The notes under the pieces are model-generated. The model was not told the DNA's origin. It worked only from the letters and a program-made list of their open reading frames with translations, and did no database searches. The position numbers and the translations under genes were made by a program. From assembly GCA_029532415.1 (NCBI GenBank), contig JAQOTA010000058.1, positions 1,054,001 to 1,118,000 on the forward strand: a DNA stretch of 64,000 nucleotides, read 5' to 3'. Each line of letters opens with the position of its first letter. Within the stretch, counting starts at the first letter, position 1. Shown in pieces: positions 1-11,371 of the stretch. The DNA comes from Marasmius tenuissimus (taxonomy: Eukaryota; Basidiomycota; Agaricomycetes; Agaricales; Marasmiaceae).

Positions 1-428
1 AGTGACATGGAGAAAGAGGATTGTGTTCACAACTCTGATAAGCTGCTCTTGAGATGGAAGTGGAGGTAGATCCCTCGTGCTGGTATCTGCGTCCTCTTCC
101 AGTTCGGACATCCATCTGAAGATGGTTCTCAGTATTGCGTTATCCCATGCAAGCTGCGTACTCCCTGTGTACCTTCGCCAGGCTCCCCACAAGCTATCCA
201 TGCCTTTTCAACGAGGTTCTGTGCCCATTTCGCGATATCTGCCTGGAATTTATTCTTTATTGCCTGTCTTTTAGACTCGGGAAGTGATGATAATTGATAT
301 TCAGTCTCTGCGTAAAGCGTAGCCCTGTTTCTGTTGGACGCGAGATGTCTAAAGAAGTGCTGGAAGATGGTATATTTCTGGTCGCGAGTAAGTTCTTTAG
401 GCGGCGTGAATTGTTCTATGGAAGTCAT
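1..428 (-). pseudogene. Unknown helical protein, partial at window edge, with an apparent frame break
   Basis: A minus-strand frame starts at 428 (MTSIEQFTPPKELTRDQ) and stays open to 129. It is charged and looks helical. Near 205-215 the natural-looking frame changes. Before the change it reads ...AQNLVEKAW; after it, a different frame reads SLWGAWRRYTGST and then an acidic stretch (MSELEEDADTS) that stays open to base 1. I looked for a GT...AG intron that would join the two halves in phase and found none, so one base appears to be missing near 210. That could be a decaying gene, a sequencing error or an intron I missed. I do not recognise the family. The gene continues beyond the window. 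A wholly wrong frame assignment is possible. Confidence 0.4.
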
Positions 429-718
429 CGTGGACGTCTGTCACCAACTGGTGGGCAAGAGGACGGTAGTAGTCAAGGTGAATTTAGGACAATTGCAAGA
501 TCATGATGGCATCTCGTGAAGGTATTTTAGTGAGATTTTTCACGTCATCGATGTAATCGCTCTTCAAACCACCCGGGACTGTGCGCTTTAGCATTCTGGT
601 CGTGAAATGAGCATTGAGTAAGCTAAACAATCAGCATTAATATACCAATGCTAATGTAGATAGAGTCCCAAGATTACAGTAAGAGTCCAAAATCCAAATC
701 GTCCAAGAGCATTCTGCT

Positions 719-2099
719 TTACGAACCGCCAAGCAGGCCACCAAGCTTTTCTTTGATTTTCTTGTAATCAGGATTAGCGAGCAGGTCCGAGCCACATTCA
801 TCAACGTAGCTCACCTGTATTTCAGCATCGCCAAAGGGGCAGGCGAAGTTGATGTCGTCCGAGATCGATGGCGATATATCGGCCACGATGATTCGTAAAC
901 CGACCTGACGGAACAGAATGAGATCGCAAACTTCGGGCTTAACGGAATGGACACTCACCGTAATCTTGTACTTGATGTTGAGATTGGATTTCGTTCCGGA
1001 AGTAAGACCGCATTTGTCTGCGATGTCAAAGAGAGCTTGAAGATTTTTATCATCGGAGAACTTGTAGTCTATCGAGAAGGGGAAAGTGAAGTTCGTCGCC
1101 GCGTTGGATTCGAAGACAATATCGTTGAGGACACCATTTCCGAGCGGTACGTTGCCTGTTGGGTAGGTGAACTGTAACGTTGTTGGATGAGCTATTAGCG
1201 CCGCTTCTGATGGGCGACGAGTACCTCTGCTTTCAGCTGCTTGAGTTCCACGGAGAAATAGTTGGGATTGTTGACACTTGAGATTTGTGAGCACGATATC
1301 TAAACAGTAACAATGCACCCAGCTTACGCTATGTTGACACTGAGAGGCACAGTCAATCCGGTGCTTGAGACCAACTAAGACCATCGTCAGCACGGTCAAT
1401 TCGTCGCTTCAATGAAAGGAGGACACGGCTTACATTGTCCGTGTTATTCACTCTCGCTGACCCGATGGTGACGCTGGGTGGGCGTACCCACTAGGATCGA
1501 CGATGAGGTTGTGCCAGGCGCAGTTGAATGACTGACTCACCAGAGCCAACGACAACACAATGCTGATGATTAAGAAGATGGCAATGAGGATTGTGCAGCA
1601 GAAAAATCTGCCAATGCATCTCCCTCTCCCGCCCTGAAGTGTGTGAGATGATCAGCTAACGAAGTTGTTGGGGATTCTCGACGCACTCTCGTCCACATAT
1701 TCCCTTGGTAACCTCGTCTGAATTCGCTGATAGTCTGATTGCTGGAGGAAAGAGAGAAGGAGGAAGGTACGTGAACTTGTGCCTCAACGTAACATACAGT
1801 AGACAGCGGTGGACATCGGCTCACCTCTCCTTAGCCGATGTGAACTCTCCCTGCTCGAACCCACTCCTCTCGTCTGTATCTTTCGTTCTGGTAGCGTTCT
1901 GATCATGTAAAGGCCCCCTCGGCTGTTCCATCGGGTTGTCTCGATATTGTGTCGGGTAGCTGTCGTTATACTGGTACGGATAGTGTTGGCCCTGTTGAGC
2001 GTAGGAGGGATATTGTTGTTGTTGTTGTTGTTGAGGATAGGGATTGTACTCGTAATTAGTATTGCCATACTGCTCCGCATATGGGTCTCGGTAAGACAT
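719..2099 (-). CDS. LEA_2-domain single-pass membrane protein
   Basis: The protein starts at 2099 (MSYRDPYAEQYG) with a cytosolic-type tail rich in Tyr, Gln and Pro, including a polyglutamine run. One hydrophobic helix follows (FFCCTILIAIFLIISIVLS, near 1550-1615), then WVRPPSVTIGS, which opens a LEA_2 / water-stress type beta domain. The C-terminal exons (719 to about 1290) carry typical LEA_2 elements: VLNDIVFESNAATNFTFPF, DIADKCGLT, and a closing DISPSISDDINFACPFG. At least four introns are inferred. The one at 1634-1660 is only about 27 bases, so that join is doubtful. Related fungal proteins are known only as LEA-domain or tag1-like vacuolar/plasma-membrane proteins; the role here is unknown. 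Family assignment is good, exact exon ends are not. Confidence 0.7.
2012..2033. repeat. TTG/CAA microsatellite encoding polyglutamine
   Basis: A run of about seven TTG triplets on the plus strand. It is read as CAA (Gln) codons in the first exon of the LEA_2 gene and is likely length-variable between strains. Confidence 0.8.
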
Positions 2100-2416
2100 G
2101 TTGGGCGAACAAGACGGAAGGGTGATGGTGTGAGACAAGGGGAATTCGAAACTGCGCAAAATGGACGACTGCGGTCAACGCTGGTCGCGGTTACGGGATG
2201 GCGTCAGTGTGGACGTTGGCACAGGTTGGTACCAGCACAGCTTTGTCACAATCCTGATCGAGGGACCGACCCTGGCCGATCCCGCTCCATGATACCCATG
2301 GCCAGTAAGTACGGGTCAAAAAATTAAATCTTCAGGTTCGAGCGCTGAATCGCAACAAAATTGAACAGCAACTTCTATTACACTTATATGTAGGCTCGCC
2401 ACCTTATTTGAAGTAT

Positions 2417-3834
2417 TCATCTGGGTACAAAAGGCATTCTTTGTCCACCACCAGACAGACTGGGGTTCGCTCGAGAGGGCGCCCTTGACTGAGAGATTGA
2501 ACCTTGAAAGCGATTCAAAGGTATGCCCGAGGAAGTAGAAGGGATGGTCCTAGTATTGCTAGGTATTGGCGGAAGCGGCTGTGATCGCACCGCACCCACG
2601 GGAGGGAGTGAACCAGCAGGAGGGTTTATCGGTTTGGCCGTAGAACGCTGAAGGGGTACGGAGCGAGGGGCCGGAGGAGGAGGCATCATCTGAGAAGAGC
2701 GCGTCTTCTGTATATTTGAGGGTTGGAGGGGCCTGGAGCTGGCAGATGGGCGAGGAACAGGAACGGGAGCAGGGCGAGTCGGAGAGGGATCATAAGCAAA
2801 TTCCCTTGATTGAAGATGTGCTAGTGAGACTGGAATGCGTCCGTCTAGCCACTGATATACGCACTGTGTAAAATGACTGGACCCAGGCCGTCTTGCGAAA
2901 GCATCTGGATCGGAAGGCGAATCGGCATGTTTTGAGGATAGATGAGGGGGTTTTTGCCCAGGGGGTAAGGTCAATCTGCTCAGTCCAATTGGCGTAGATA
3001 TGAGACGAGGGCTGGACATTGACGGGGATCTGTCGTCACTGAACCCCATATTATTGACCAATAATTTGAACAACAATCGAAACAAGACCTTACTTCCAAT
3101 GGCCTCCAATCGGTCGTTTCCCGTTTTGGTTGACAAAAGACGTTGGTTCCCCATTATATTCTGCTTCTCCGGAGCTGGGGTAGTGAAGGGGCGCCTTATT
3201 ATGTTGTAACAATTCGTTCGTCCTGTTCTTGGACATCAGCTCTGGCCGAGGCTTTCGAGGACCATGAACCACCAAACCTTCGCAGCTCTGCTATTTCCCG
3301 CTTGAGTTTATCGATGTAGAGACGTTGCTGATGATGTCGAGTTTTGAGCAATCTAATCTGTGCGGCCATGGATTCCTGTTGAAACTGGCCGCCATGTTGA
3401 TCAGAAGCTATGTCAAGCGCGGTTCATGTATGCGTACCTTTGCAGCATACGCAGCAGCATCGAGCATATACGGTACCGACCGAAACCATTCGGACATTGG
3501 TGGATCTATCTTCAAGTCGTCTTCAGTATGTCAACGCGTAGCAAACGCGACGGAAGCATGCTACCTCTCGCTGGAGAGGCAGCAACTGTATATCTTGTGT
3601 TCCACATTGTGCGCAGCTTTGGTCAGACTCTGAAGCTTGTCAGGCAGCAGCAGACACAGAGAGCAACTTCAGCGCACTGAGATGATTATTGCAGATAACA
3701 TGACCACAGTCGGTCAGCCAAAATGGAACTGTTGCAACATTGGACGCCCCAGAATAGAATGGGAGTTGGCATTTTGCACAGCTAACAAACTCCCAGAAAT
3801 CGAACTCCTGTTGATTCGCCGATGTGGACGACAT
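2417..3834 (-). CDS. Small RING-finger protein, Zip3/Hei10/RNF212-like
   Basis: The start is at 3834 (MSSTSANQQEFDFWEFVSC). The N-terminus holds a compact RING: CAKC, then DCGHVICNNHL, then CAQC after a short intron. That gives CxxC, CxH, CxxxH and CxxC metal pairs, the reduced RING of the Zip3/Hei10 group of SUMO/ubiquitin E3 ligases. The next segment (PPMSEWFRSVPYMLDAAAY and QQESMAAQIRLLKTRHHQQ) is a predicted coiled coil reaching KREIAELRRFG. After an intron near 3040-3100 the C-terminal third is disordered, rich in Ser, Pro and Arg, ending MPFVPR at 2417. This RING, coiled coil, Ser-rich tail order is that of meiotic crossover factors. A generic RING protein is the alternative. It diverges from the RRN6-like gene with 177 bases between starts. 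Confidence 0.6.
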
Positions 3835-4011
3835 AGAGCACGAAAAGAGTGGAAGACGAGGTGATGGTGGGAAGAAAAGACGCGACTGAGGCCACCAGTC
3901 ATCGTGGTCGCGTTCCAGTCGCGTCTGCTTACGGCACGCAACATTTGGCCACACAGCCACGCGATCCGCTCTTCTTCCAACCGTGACCATACTGAAAACT
4001 CGTCAAATGGA

Positions 4012-7000
4012 ATGGAATCCTGGCCCTCAAGTTCTCAGCGCCCATCCTCCTCAAACAAGCTCTCAGACCCTGAAATACCCCAGGATTCCTTCCCCAACGT
4101 CGAGACTGGGAAATTAGCAGGAGTATCTTTGGTGGAACGTAAATATGGGCAATTTTGCTGGTCGTATGCATCGAAATCCACTTCATCTGGTATAAGCAAC
4201 CCGCTTCAGCATTATAGATGATGATCTAACAGTGATTTCCAAGTGAACAGAATCAGAGCCCAACGACCAGTGACTATGTTCCCTGCCAATCGCACACCAA
4301 CAGCAGCCATCCCACAATTCACGATTCAACAGAAGGCCGAGCAGAGCGTAAGCCAGATCTATCCTTCCGCTTAGTCTCTCTAACCCTCAGATCAGGCGAA
4401 TTTTATCGGAACATTCTACCCTGATATTGACGTTACTGCTGATTTGCTGAGGGATGAGCTCACGGTCGATGAACAACAAGTGCGATCGCTCACAATATAC
4501 GATCCCATGGAAGGCAATGTATTGGCGACGTTTGTAGATCAAGATTATCGACATTTAGCATTTCCCACCGGCAAAGTGGGATGCGATCTCAGTCAGTGAA
4601 TATTCCTGCTTGACCCACGCAGACTAACGTTCTCTCCAAAGGTATCTCATCTATAGTCGCCGACCAAGGTTCCGACAGCTCTACGCTGAAATCACAGACT
4701 GTCCGCTCCTTCTTGACGCCCATTCGCCAGCTCGTCAGCTCGGCTGTGCCATCCGCGAGCTCAAACGGGTGTATGTGCCCTCGAGATCTGGGTGACACCA
4801 AACTTATGTTTCGCCACCAGATAATACCCTTGCTGTCCGGACTTTTGGGCCGACACACATAGTGGAGACTTGGCGTAGCTCAACCGGCTTGATTGAAGCT
4901 AGGGATATTGCAACCTTCAACCGTGGTCACACAGGGGATCGTTTGACCACCGACATAATGTTTCTAGCCCAATCTCGAATCGCTGTTTTGGCTAACGACC
5001 AAGGGGGTGTCTATCAGTTTGATATGAGCCAACCGGAATCTGCGTGCGTGTCCTTAATATTATCGATTGCCTGTAAACTTATCTCCCTTAGTGCGAATGT
5101 CGTAGAACCAAGCCCAAGTGCAGAGGACCGCTTCTGGAGAGTTGTGGCTGGCTCGCATTCGCGCGGATGTCTTTTAGCGTCGAATAAGATAGTGAAGGAG
5201 TACGATTTTCGTGTAGGTCTTGGAGGTCCATCATACGTGCCGCCATCTTCATTCTGATAACAAATTGTCAGGACCCAGAAAACTACTCTGAGTCTACACT
5301 ATTGGAGTTGCCTGGGACCGAAGAGCATTTCACTTGCTTAGAAAAGCCTGTGCGAGAACACTTAGTCCCTTTGTGTTCTACCAAGCGAATAGTTTGGCTT
5401 GATAGACGCTTTCCGGGAAAACCTCTCCTAGGCTACCGCCATCGCAGGCAATACGATCGAACCCTACAGATCTGTTCTGTCAGTGGTAAGTTGGTCGTTG
5501 TGTATCCTTCAGTTTTTCATGATGGAACGAATTGCAGATACTCGTACTTTACTTTTGAGTCGTAAAAACGGTCTCGTTACGGTACACGACGTTTTGCACG
5601 ACGAATTGGTTCACGCAGATGGACACCCCTACATCCTGACTACCGGAAGCAGCGACACTTTCGTCGGCCATACATTCACCCCGAAGGGAAATGATGAAGC
5701 TAGTTTGTTCAGAATTTTCAGTGATGGAAGACTCGTCCGCTACGGATTGGATTGGGGTAGTGCGGGCGAAGTTGCGACACGTTTGCCAGCCGACGCGTCC
5801 GCTCTCAGCGAGTTGGACTCGTATCCGCAACCCGATCTTGGACCTGTAGGAGGAAGGGCGTTCAGGAAGGTAGACCTGCGGCCTGCGTACAAATGTGAGA
5901 CCATCGATCTTAATGTCCTCATTGGCTAATCTCTCTGTCCTCGTTAGATCTTTTTGGCGCCCGGTTTGATCCCCTTGATTATGAACCCCGCGATGACACG
6001 GATGAAGTACTCGACTCGCTCTCGACATATTGGCAGCGTACAGAAGCTCCTGCTGAGCACGTACTGACGACGTGAGTGTGCACGTTGATCCTCCATGGTG
6101 CCTCCCCGACTTAAATACATTCAGTCACGACATCGTCCGCTCTTGTAGTGACGAGCCAGAAAATCAGTCTCGCGCCGACTTCTTGACTGACAATAGTTTC
6201 ATTTCGACAAACGGCTATCGCGAGGCGCTACAAAACCGCTTGCCGGTAGATTCCTTGATGCGGAACGCTCAATGGCACCGAGACATCGGCAACACCTTGT
6301 TAGAGTGCCCCTCGTTCTCAATGGGCGGCATTCAGAGTTTGGTGGATTCCCTAGCTTCCTTTGACCTCTCTGGAACCGATGATGGGGACGACTATTTGCA
6401 CCAGAAAGAGGTTGCAGCTCGAGAGGAACTCGCTCTTGACTTAGTGCTTTCAAAGGACGTCTTCTGCCATCGTCCTGTATCGCTCAGCACCTCCGGGCTG
6501 GAAACGATGACGGGGGCATTATCTCTCAGCGAAGAGCCTCCGGCGGTTGCCTTTTCCTTCTTGCAACCTTCCCATAAAGTTGATCATTATTCACGCGAGG
6601 AAGGAGAGAAGGATACCGAGGTCGAGATGCCCCCAGGTGTTCGTCTCCTCCTCAAGGAGTGGGAAATTGGTTCCGATCCCAATGACGCAGTCTTCACGGA
6701 CCCGTATGGAGACCAGGATCCTCCGACTATTGTGCGGAAGAATTTAGCTGTTTCCCCACCTCCACTCGATTCTACCCCTTCAGAAGCTCCGGCTCCGGCA
6801 CCCCCGATTGTTCTAGCATCCAAGATCTCTGCTCCTCCGCGGATTGTATTTAAGCCTCCCCAAACGCCCCAAACGTTCTCTCAACCGATTGGTAACTTTG
6901 AAGCACAGCCTGAAAGTGACTCTCAGGGCCCGTTGGCGAGTACACAAGTGTTGCCCGGCCCCTTTGGAGCACGCCCGAAAAAGAAGCCAGTGAAGAAGCG

Positions 7001-7016
7001 TTTGGGTGGATTTTGA
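4012..7016 (+). CDS. RRN6/TAF1C-like RNA polymerase I initiation factor
   Basis: Multi-exon gene. I start at 4012 (MESWPSSSQRPSSS) because this frame splices in phase at 4190/4250 into VNRIRAQRPVTMFPANRTP; an in-frame upstream ATG exists at 3904. The N-terminal two thirds look like a WD/beta-propeller (IGTFYPDIDVTADLL, TLAVRTFGPTHIVETW, LSRKNGLVTVHDVL), interrupted by small introns. The last exon (from about 6072) is helical, contains MPPGVRLLLKEWEIGSDPND, and ends in a basic tail (KKKPVKKRLGGF). This order of propeller, helical region and Lys-rich C-terminus fits the Rrn6/TAF1C subunit of core factor/SL1, which recruits Pol I to rDNA promoters. Identification rests on architecture and the conserved RLLLKEWE patch; sequence identity in this family is low. 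Confidence 0.55.
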
Positions 7017-7371
7017 ATGGGTCATGGGGGTTGCCAATATATAGATACATTTGTACCTCGTGTTGATAGAAAACAAGCCCTATTGCATGGCCAGATACAG
7101 GTAAAACTAGTATAATTAGTCGAGGAAAACATAGGGAACCGGCAGGCTGGATTCAGGAATGAAGGATCAAGTGATCAACATATCGCGTTACATGGAAGCT
7201 GACCCTGCTGGGTGTCAGTGCGGCGCGGTGCATCATTGCACCATCGTTTCTTCTTCTCCTCCAACATTTTAGTTTCTCGCTGTCGCTGGCGTTGCCGTCA
7301 AACCAACTTGACTCTGCTCTCGCTCCGGGGAATGAAACTGGCCTAACGGCCGACTTTAGCCAGAAAGTTAT
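7017..7371. other. Intergenic region, no gene seen
   Basis: This is the 3' flank of the RRN6-like gene and the promoter of the downstream carrier gene. I see no convincing frame or RNA gene. Confidence 0.6.
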
Positions 7372-8896
7372 ATGGATGGAAAAAGGTGACCGCTTTTTTT
7401 TTTCTTAATGTTTCTTTCGATAGTACTGAAACGCGCGATTTCCTCAGCACGTCCAATCTCGCCTACAATTCATCAGCTTTCAATGAATTCCTCAGGCGTA
7501 CAGTGTCCTATTTCTCACTTCATGTAGGAGACTGGCTGAGGTCTTCTGCGAAATAGGCAACAAGGCAGTCGTATGTGCTTTATCCGCAAGCTACATCTCG
7601 ACCTTTGCGGGCTATCCAGTGGGTCGTTTCTGGCGGATGTCCGAGTTCCTTCTCGATGATTAAACCTGGTTTTCACGTAGCTGGACTCACTGAAATCTCG
7701 ACTGCAAACTACGAAAACACCCATTTCTGTCCCTCGACTTGCTGCTATCGTGTATCGTGAAGAAGGGGTTGTTGGATTTTTCCGAGGCATATGGATACCT
7801 CTTATCACCATATCTTTTGTTCGTGAGTGAGCTGTTGTCTTCATTGCACATGTCCTCAGGGTTTCTTCTCGGGTTCAGGCGCTGCAAGCTTCACTATCTA
7901 TACTCGTACAAAAGAACATTTCCGGGATCACAACTGGCTCGCTCGCAACAGTATCATAGATGCTTCGGTAATCGGGGGTATTAGTGGTGCTATGTCCGGG
8001 GCATTGATTTCGTTTGGAAGTGCTCGTGCGTTGTAGTCGATTGGATCGTATGCGAGGTCTCACTGACTTTGAATTCCCAGCATTTGAACTCGTAAAGGTC
8101 AGACGACAGCTGGAATACACCATTGCTGCATCAAAAGGTCTTCATCTCGAAAAAGCGCCTGGGACTTTGGAAGCAGTGAAGGAAATCTTCAAGAGTAATG
8201 GTCTTCCTGGATTGTACACGGGTTTCCGGCTGCATTTCAGTTAGTCAAGATTACGACGCGAAGATGTCATCGCTGACCTCCATGATAGTTCGGGACACCT
8301 CGGGAACCGCCCTCTATTTCCTCGAGTACGACGGTATGCGACACTTGTTAGGAAGGCAACGGAATGGAGAGCAGGGTCCAACACCACCTTGGCTACCGAT
8401 CCCAGCCTCCTTGGTTCCTTTTGTTTGTGGATCATTCGCTGGGGTGTGTATTTCAGCATACTTAGACGGCTGTCCGAAAACTGACGTCCCTGAGGGAAGG
8501 TCACATCTTGGGCACTTATATATCCTTTGGACGTGTGAGTTTCTGGAATCCTATCCCCCTGTCATTATATTAACCAGTGTCCCCAGGGTCAAAACAAAGG
8601 TCCAACAGCGAGCTCTTGCTGGCGAGCGATACCGGGGAGTATTCGAGACACTCCGCCGCTTGATTCGAGGTGTGTTGCAGTATCGTTCTTTCGGGATACG
8701 TCACTAAGTACTTGTTAAATGTTTAGGCCCGGATCCCGAACGTCCGAAACCTCTCATGGCCGGTATTGGTCGTATCTATCGTGGGCTTGGGGTCAGTGCT
8801 CTTCGGAGCATTACGACTCATGGTCTTCTCTGGACAATCTTTGATGTAGTGTCCAATTATATCGACTCCCTACCGCAATCCGACGAGGACCAATGA
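7372..8896 (+). CDS. Mitochondrial carrier family (SLC25) protein
   Basis: Seven or so short exons join into a protein of about 330 residues, normal for the family. All three carrier repeats are visible. Repeat 1 has FAGYP|LDSLKSRLQ, repeat 2 has FELVKVRRQLE, and repeat 3 has YPLDVVKTKVQ, split by an intron near 8535-8587. These match the PX[DE]XXKX[KR] signature, with the Pro lost in repeat 2. Each is followed by the usual glycine-containing loop (GVVGFFRGIW, GLPGLYTGFR, IYRGLGVSALR). The first exon is tentative: MDGK at 7372, intron 7386-7527, then RRLAEVFCEIGNKAVVCALS. It should sit in the mitochondrial inner membrane. The substrate cannot be read with confidence. The stop is TGA at 8894-8896. 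Confidence 0.8.
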
Positions 8897-9175
8897 TCTC
8901 CCAGTGCAATAGCCTCAGCAGCTCTACCATAGAAATCTCCATAAACTCAACACAAGTGTAGCACCATGTCATCAATTTCCCCCGAATATAATCCTTGTAC
9001 ATATACTCACTGCAACATAGGAATATGCTTTCTTGTCGCCTCTTCGCCATTCAAAAGACACAAGCAGTGGTAAAGCCAATACCCTCGGCCAATGCATCTA
9101 CTTCTTCTTTGTCTCGCTTTGGAAATTACGATCATAAAACATATACAGGTTTCTATTACCTTGGTCTAGCTGAAA

Positions 9176-11208
9176 TTACCGTGCTTGTACGTAGTCGTCT
9201 ATCTTCAGCAGTAAACATACAGTCTCGGTGGCGAGCTCAATGGCACTTGTTGAAACCAAGAGAGGCTGTACAACGTCTTCTTCCAGGATGTTGGAAATGA
9301 GTCCCTACGGAACTTTCAGTGGCGAGAAACACGGAAAGGCGAATGCTACAAACCTTTCGCACGTTGATACCAGCATTCCTCTCCCCCAACGCATGCCTAT
9401 TCCTCAGTTCGGTAACAATTGCGATGGGATTGAGCCCCGCATTTTCTGCTAGTGTAGTCGGTATGACTTCCAGAGCATCGGCATAGGCCTGGATGCAGTA
9501 CGCTTCCATCCCTTTGAGGGATTGGGCATACTGCGACAACATCCTTGAAACATGGATTTCTGGAGCACCACCGCCCCCAATGAGAGCGCTGAAGTGGGAA
9601 AGTCAATTTTTTGTCGCAAGGCAAGGTGAGATCTATTACGGACCGCTTCTTGACCAGACATCTGACAACACAAAGAGCATCGTGTAAACTCCTTTCGCAT
9701 TCTTCAACGACCAGATTGTTGCTTCCCATTGCAAGTATGCTGACCGTCCTCCCCCGGTTTTTGACACCGGTAATCTTGACCACCTTCACGCCTGAGTGTG
9801 AAACCTCTTCCACCAGGTCGGCAGCACCGAGCTTGTCTTCTGTGAAGGCTTCGATGTCTGCGACAGGCTTGCATCCCAAGCTTTTCGAAAGGAACTCGAT
9901 CTCGTCTCGTTCGACGTCCTTCACCACAAGGATGTTAAGACGCTTGAGGAAGTTGAGCGAGGTGTCGTCAACTGCGTCTCGGAGAATTGACTTCTGAATC
10001 AGCAAGACGTTGCAGTTGGCCTTCTTAATCTTCTTGCAAATGTTCAGCAAGTACTGGCGTCCCTCTTTGATGACCTTGTCCATTTGGCGGTAGTCGTTGA
10101 TGACGACGGTGTTGTCCATCTGAAAAAAACGTGTTGAGAGACGACTATGGATAATGGTAGCTTGAGCACGTACATCAGGCTTGGGTGCACTCAGCTGGAA
10201 TTGAATGATGGCGATTTTTGCCTTTTCAATTCGGGAAGGCCCACCAGCTGCTGTTACAACGTTCTGGTTGAGGACGACACCCTCGACGAGCTCGGTATCT
10301 TCTATCGTCCCACCGACTTTCTTGACGACACGGATATCACGGAGGTCCACATTGGATGAGGTTGGTGTCACCAGGCGCGTTACTGCTTGAACAGCGATGG
10401 GAGCCAATGTGGAGGAATATTGAGAAACGATCTATATACGAGCGATCAGCACCCGATCTGCCAGGGAAAATGGCGATTCGAACTTTGGAGTTTAGCGATG
10501 TACTGGCTGCACGCAGCAAGCTGGCATTATCATTGAGATCGACCGGGGTCGAGATGTCCGTTAGGTATTCTGTTGCTTTGACTGATCCTTTGAAGAATGC
10601 CTCCGCGATGATAGTGGGATGTATGCCTTTTTGGAGCATCTTTTCGGCGGCACCAAGAAGTGATCCTGCAAGAACAACGACTGAGGTCGTGCCATCACCA
10701 GCTTCTACGTCTTGGGCAGCAGAAAGATCGACCAGCTGGTGGATATATAATTTAGAATCATTGTGGGGATAATAGAAAATGTTCTTGCCATTTTTGCGGC
10801 TGGATGCAGAGCTTGAATGCTTTTAAGAATCGTAGCACCATCGTTTGTGATCACAACTTCGCCCTTTGAGGTTTGGATCTGTTCTCCCAGTTCAGTGATC
10901 AAACCGATTCGCGATTGCCATGTTGGCGTACCATCTTGTCCATTCCTCTCGGTCCCAGAGATGTTCGTACGGCATCACTTATAGCTATTCATGTTCAATA
11001 TGTATTCCCGTTTTCTAGATTGCTGACGGTACCTTTTGCAGCAACCATGTTGGAGAGCCGAAGTTCCATGGGTTTTCCCTGAAGAAAAGCGCGTCAGATG
11101 GGCCAAAAAATTGAGGATGAATCTTCGAACCTTGTCATTGAAAGCGGCATTTGCTCCAGAGACGTTTTTGCTGCTCTGTTGAGCAGGAGCAGAGGAAGTG
11201 GACGCCAT
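9176..11208 (-). CDS. CCT4: T-complex protein 1 subunit delta (CCT4)
   Basis: Group II chaperonin subunit of the cytosolic TRiC/CCT ring that folds actin, tubulin and WD proteins. The start is at 11208 ([20 protein letters not shown]). Exons then give the ATP-binding N-terminal part (a short exon encoding [12 protein letters not shown], then [16 protein letters not shown]), the apical domain ([19 protein letters not shown]) and the equatorial C-terminal half ([19 protein letters not shown]). It ends in IDDYVQAR at the TAA whose complement lies at 9176-9178. The [15 protein letters not shown]... and INDYRQMD patches are characteristic of delta rather than other CCT subunits. Six or more introns are present. 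It is divergent from UFD1 with 163 bases between start codons, so a shared promoter is likely. Confidence 0.93.
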
Positions 11209-11371
11209 GCTTTTGGCGGTAGTCGAAGTGGAGGAAGAAATTATCGAGGATAACGTGACTTGCACTGACCGGCGGAGAACGCGTCACTCTTGGTCTGAGC
11301 CCGCCACACATCTTGACCACCAACGGCCACGACGCTAATTTGGGCTCGTTCGAACTCACCTGGTCAACAAT
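11209..11371. promoter_or_regulatory. Divergent promoter CCT4 / UFD1
   Basis: Only 163 bases separate the two start codons of these proteostasis genes. No unmistakable binding site was recognised. Confidence 0.6.

Noticed and set aside
4007..4117. A second ATG frame at the RRN6-like start (MEWNPGPQ) with an in-frame TAG at 4115-4117, suggesting a nonsense mutation.
   Set aside because: The frame starting at 4012 stays open through this point and splices in phase into the next exon, so no premature stop is needed.
7391..7405. Poly-T run that could be a Pol III terminator.
   Set aside because: No Pol III A or B box lies upstream. It falls inside the tentative first intron of the carrier gene.
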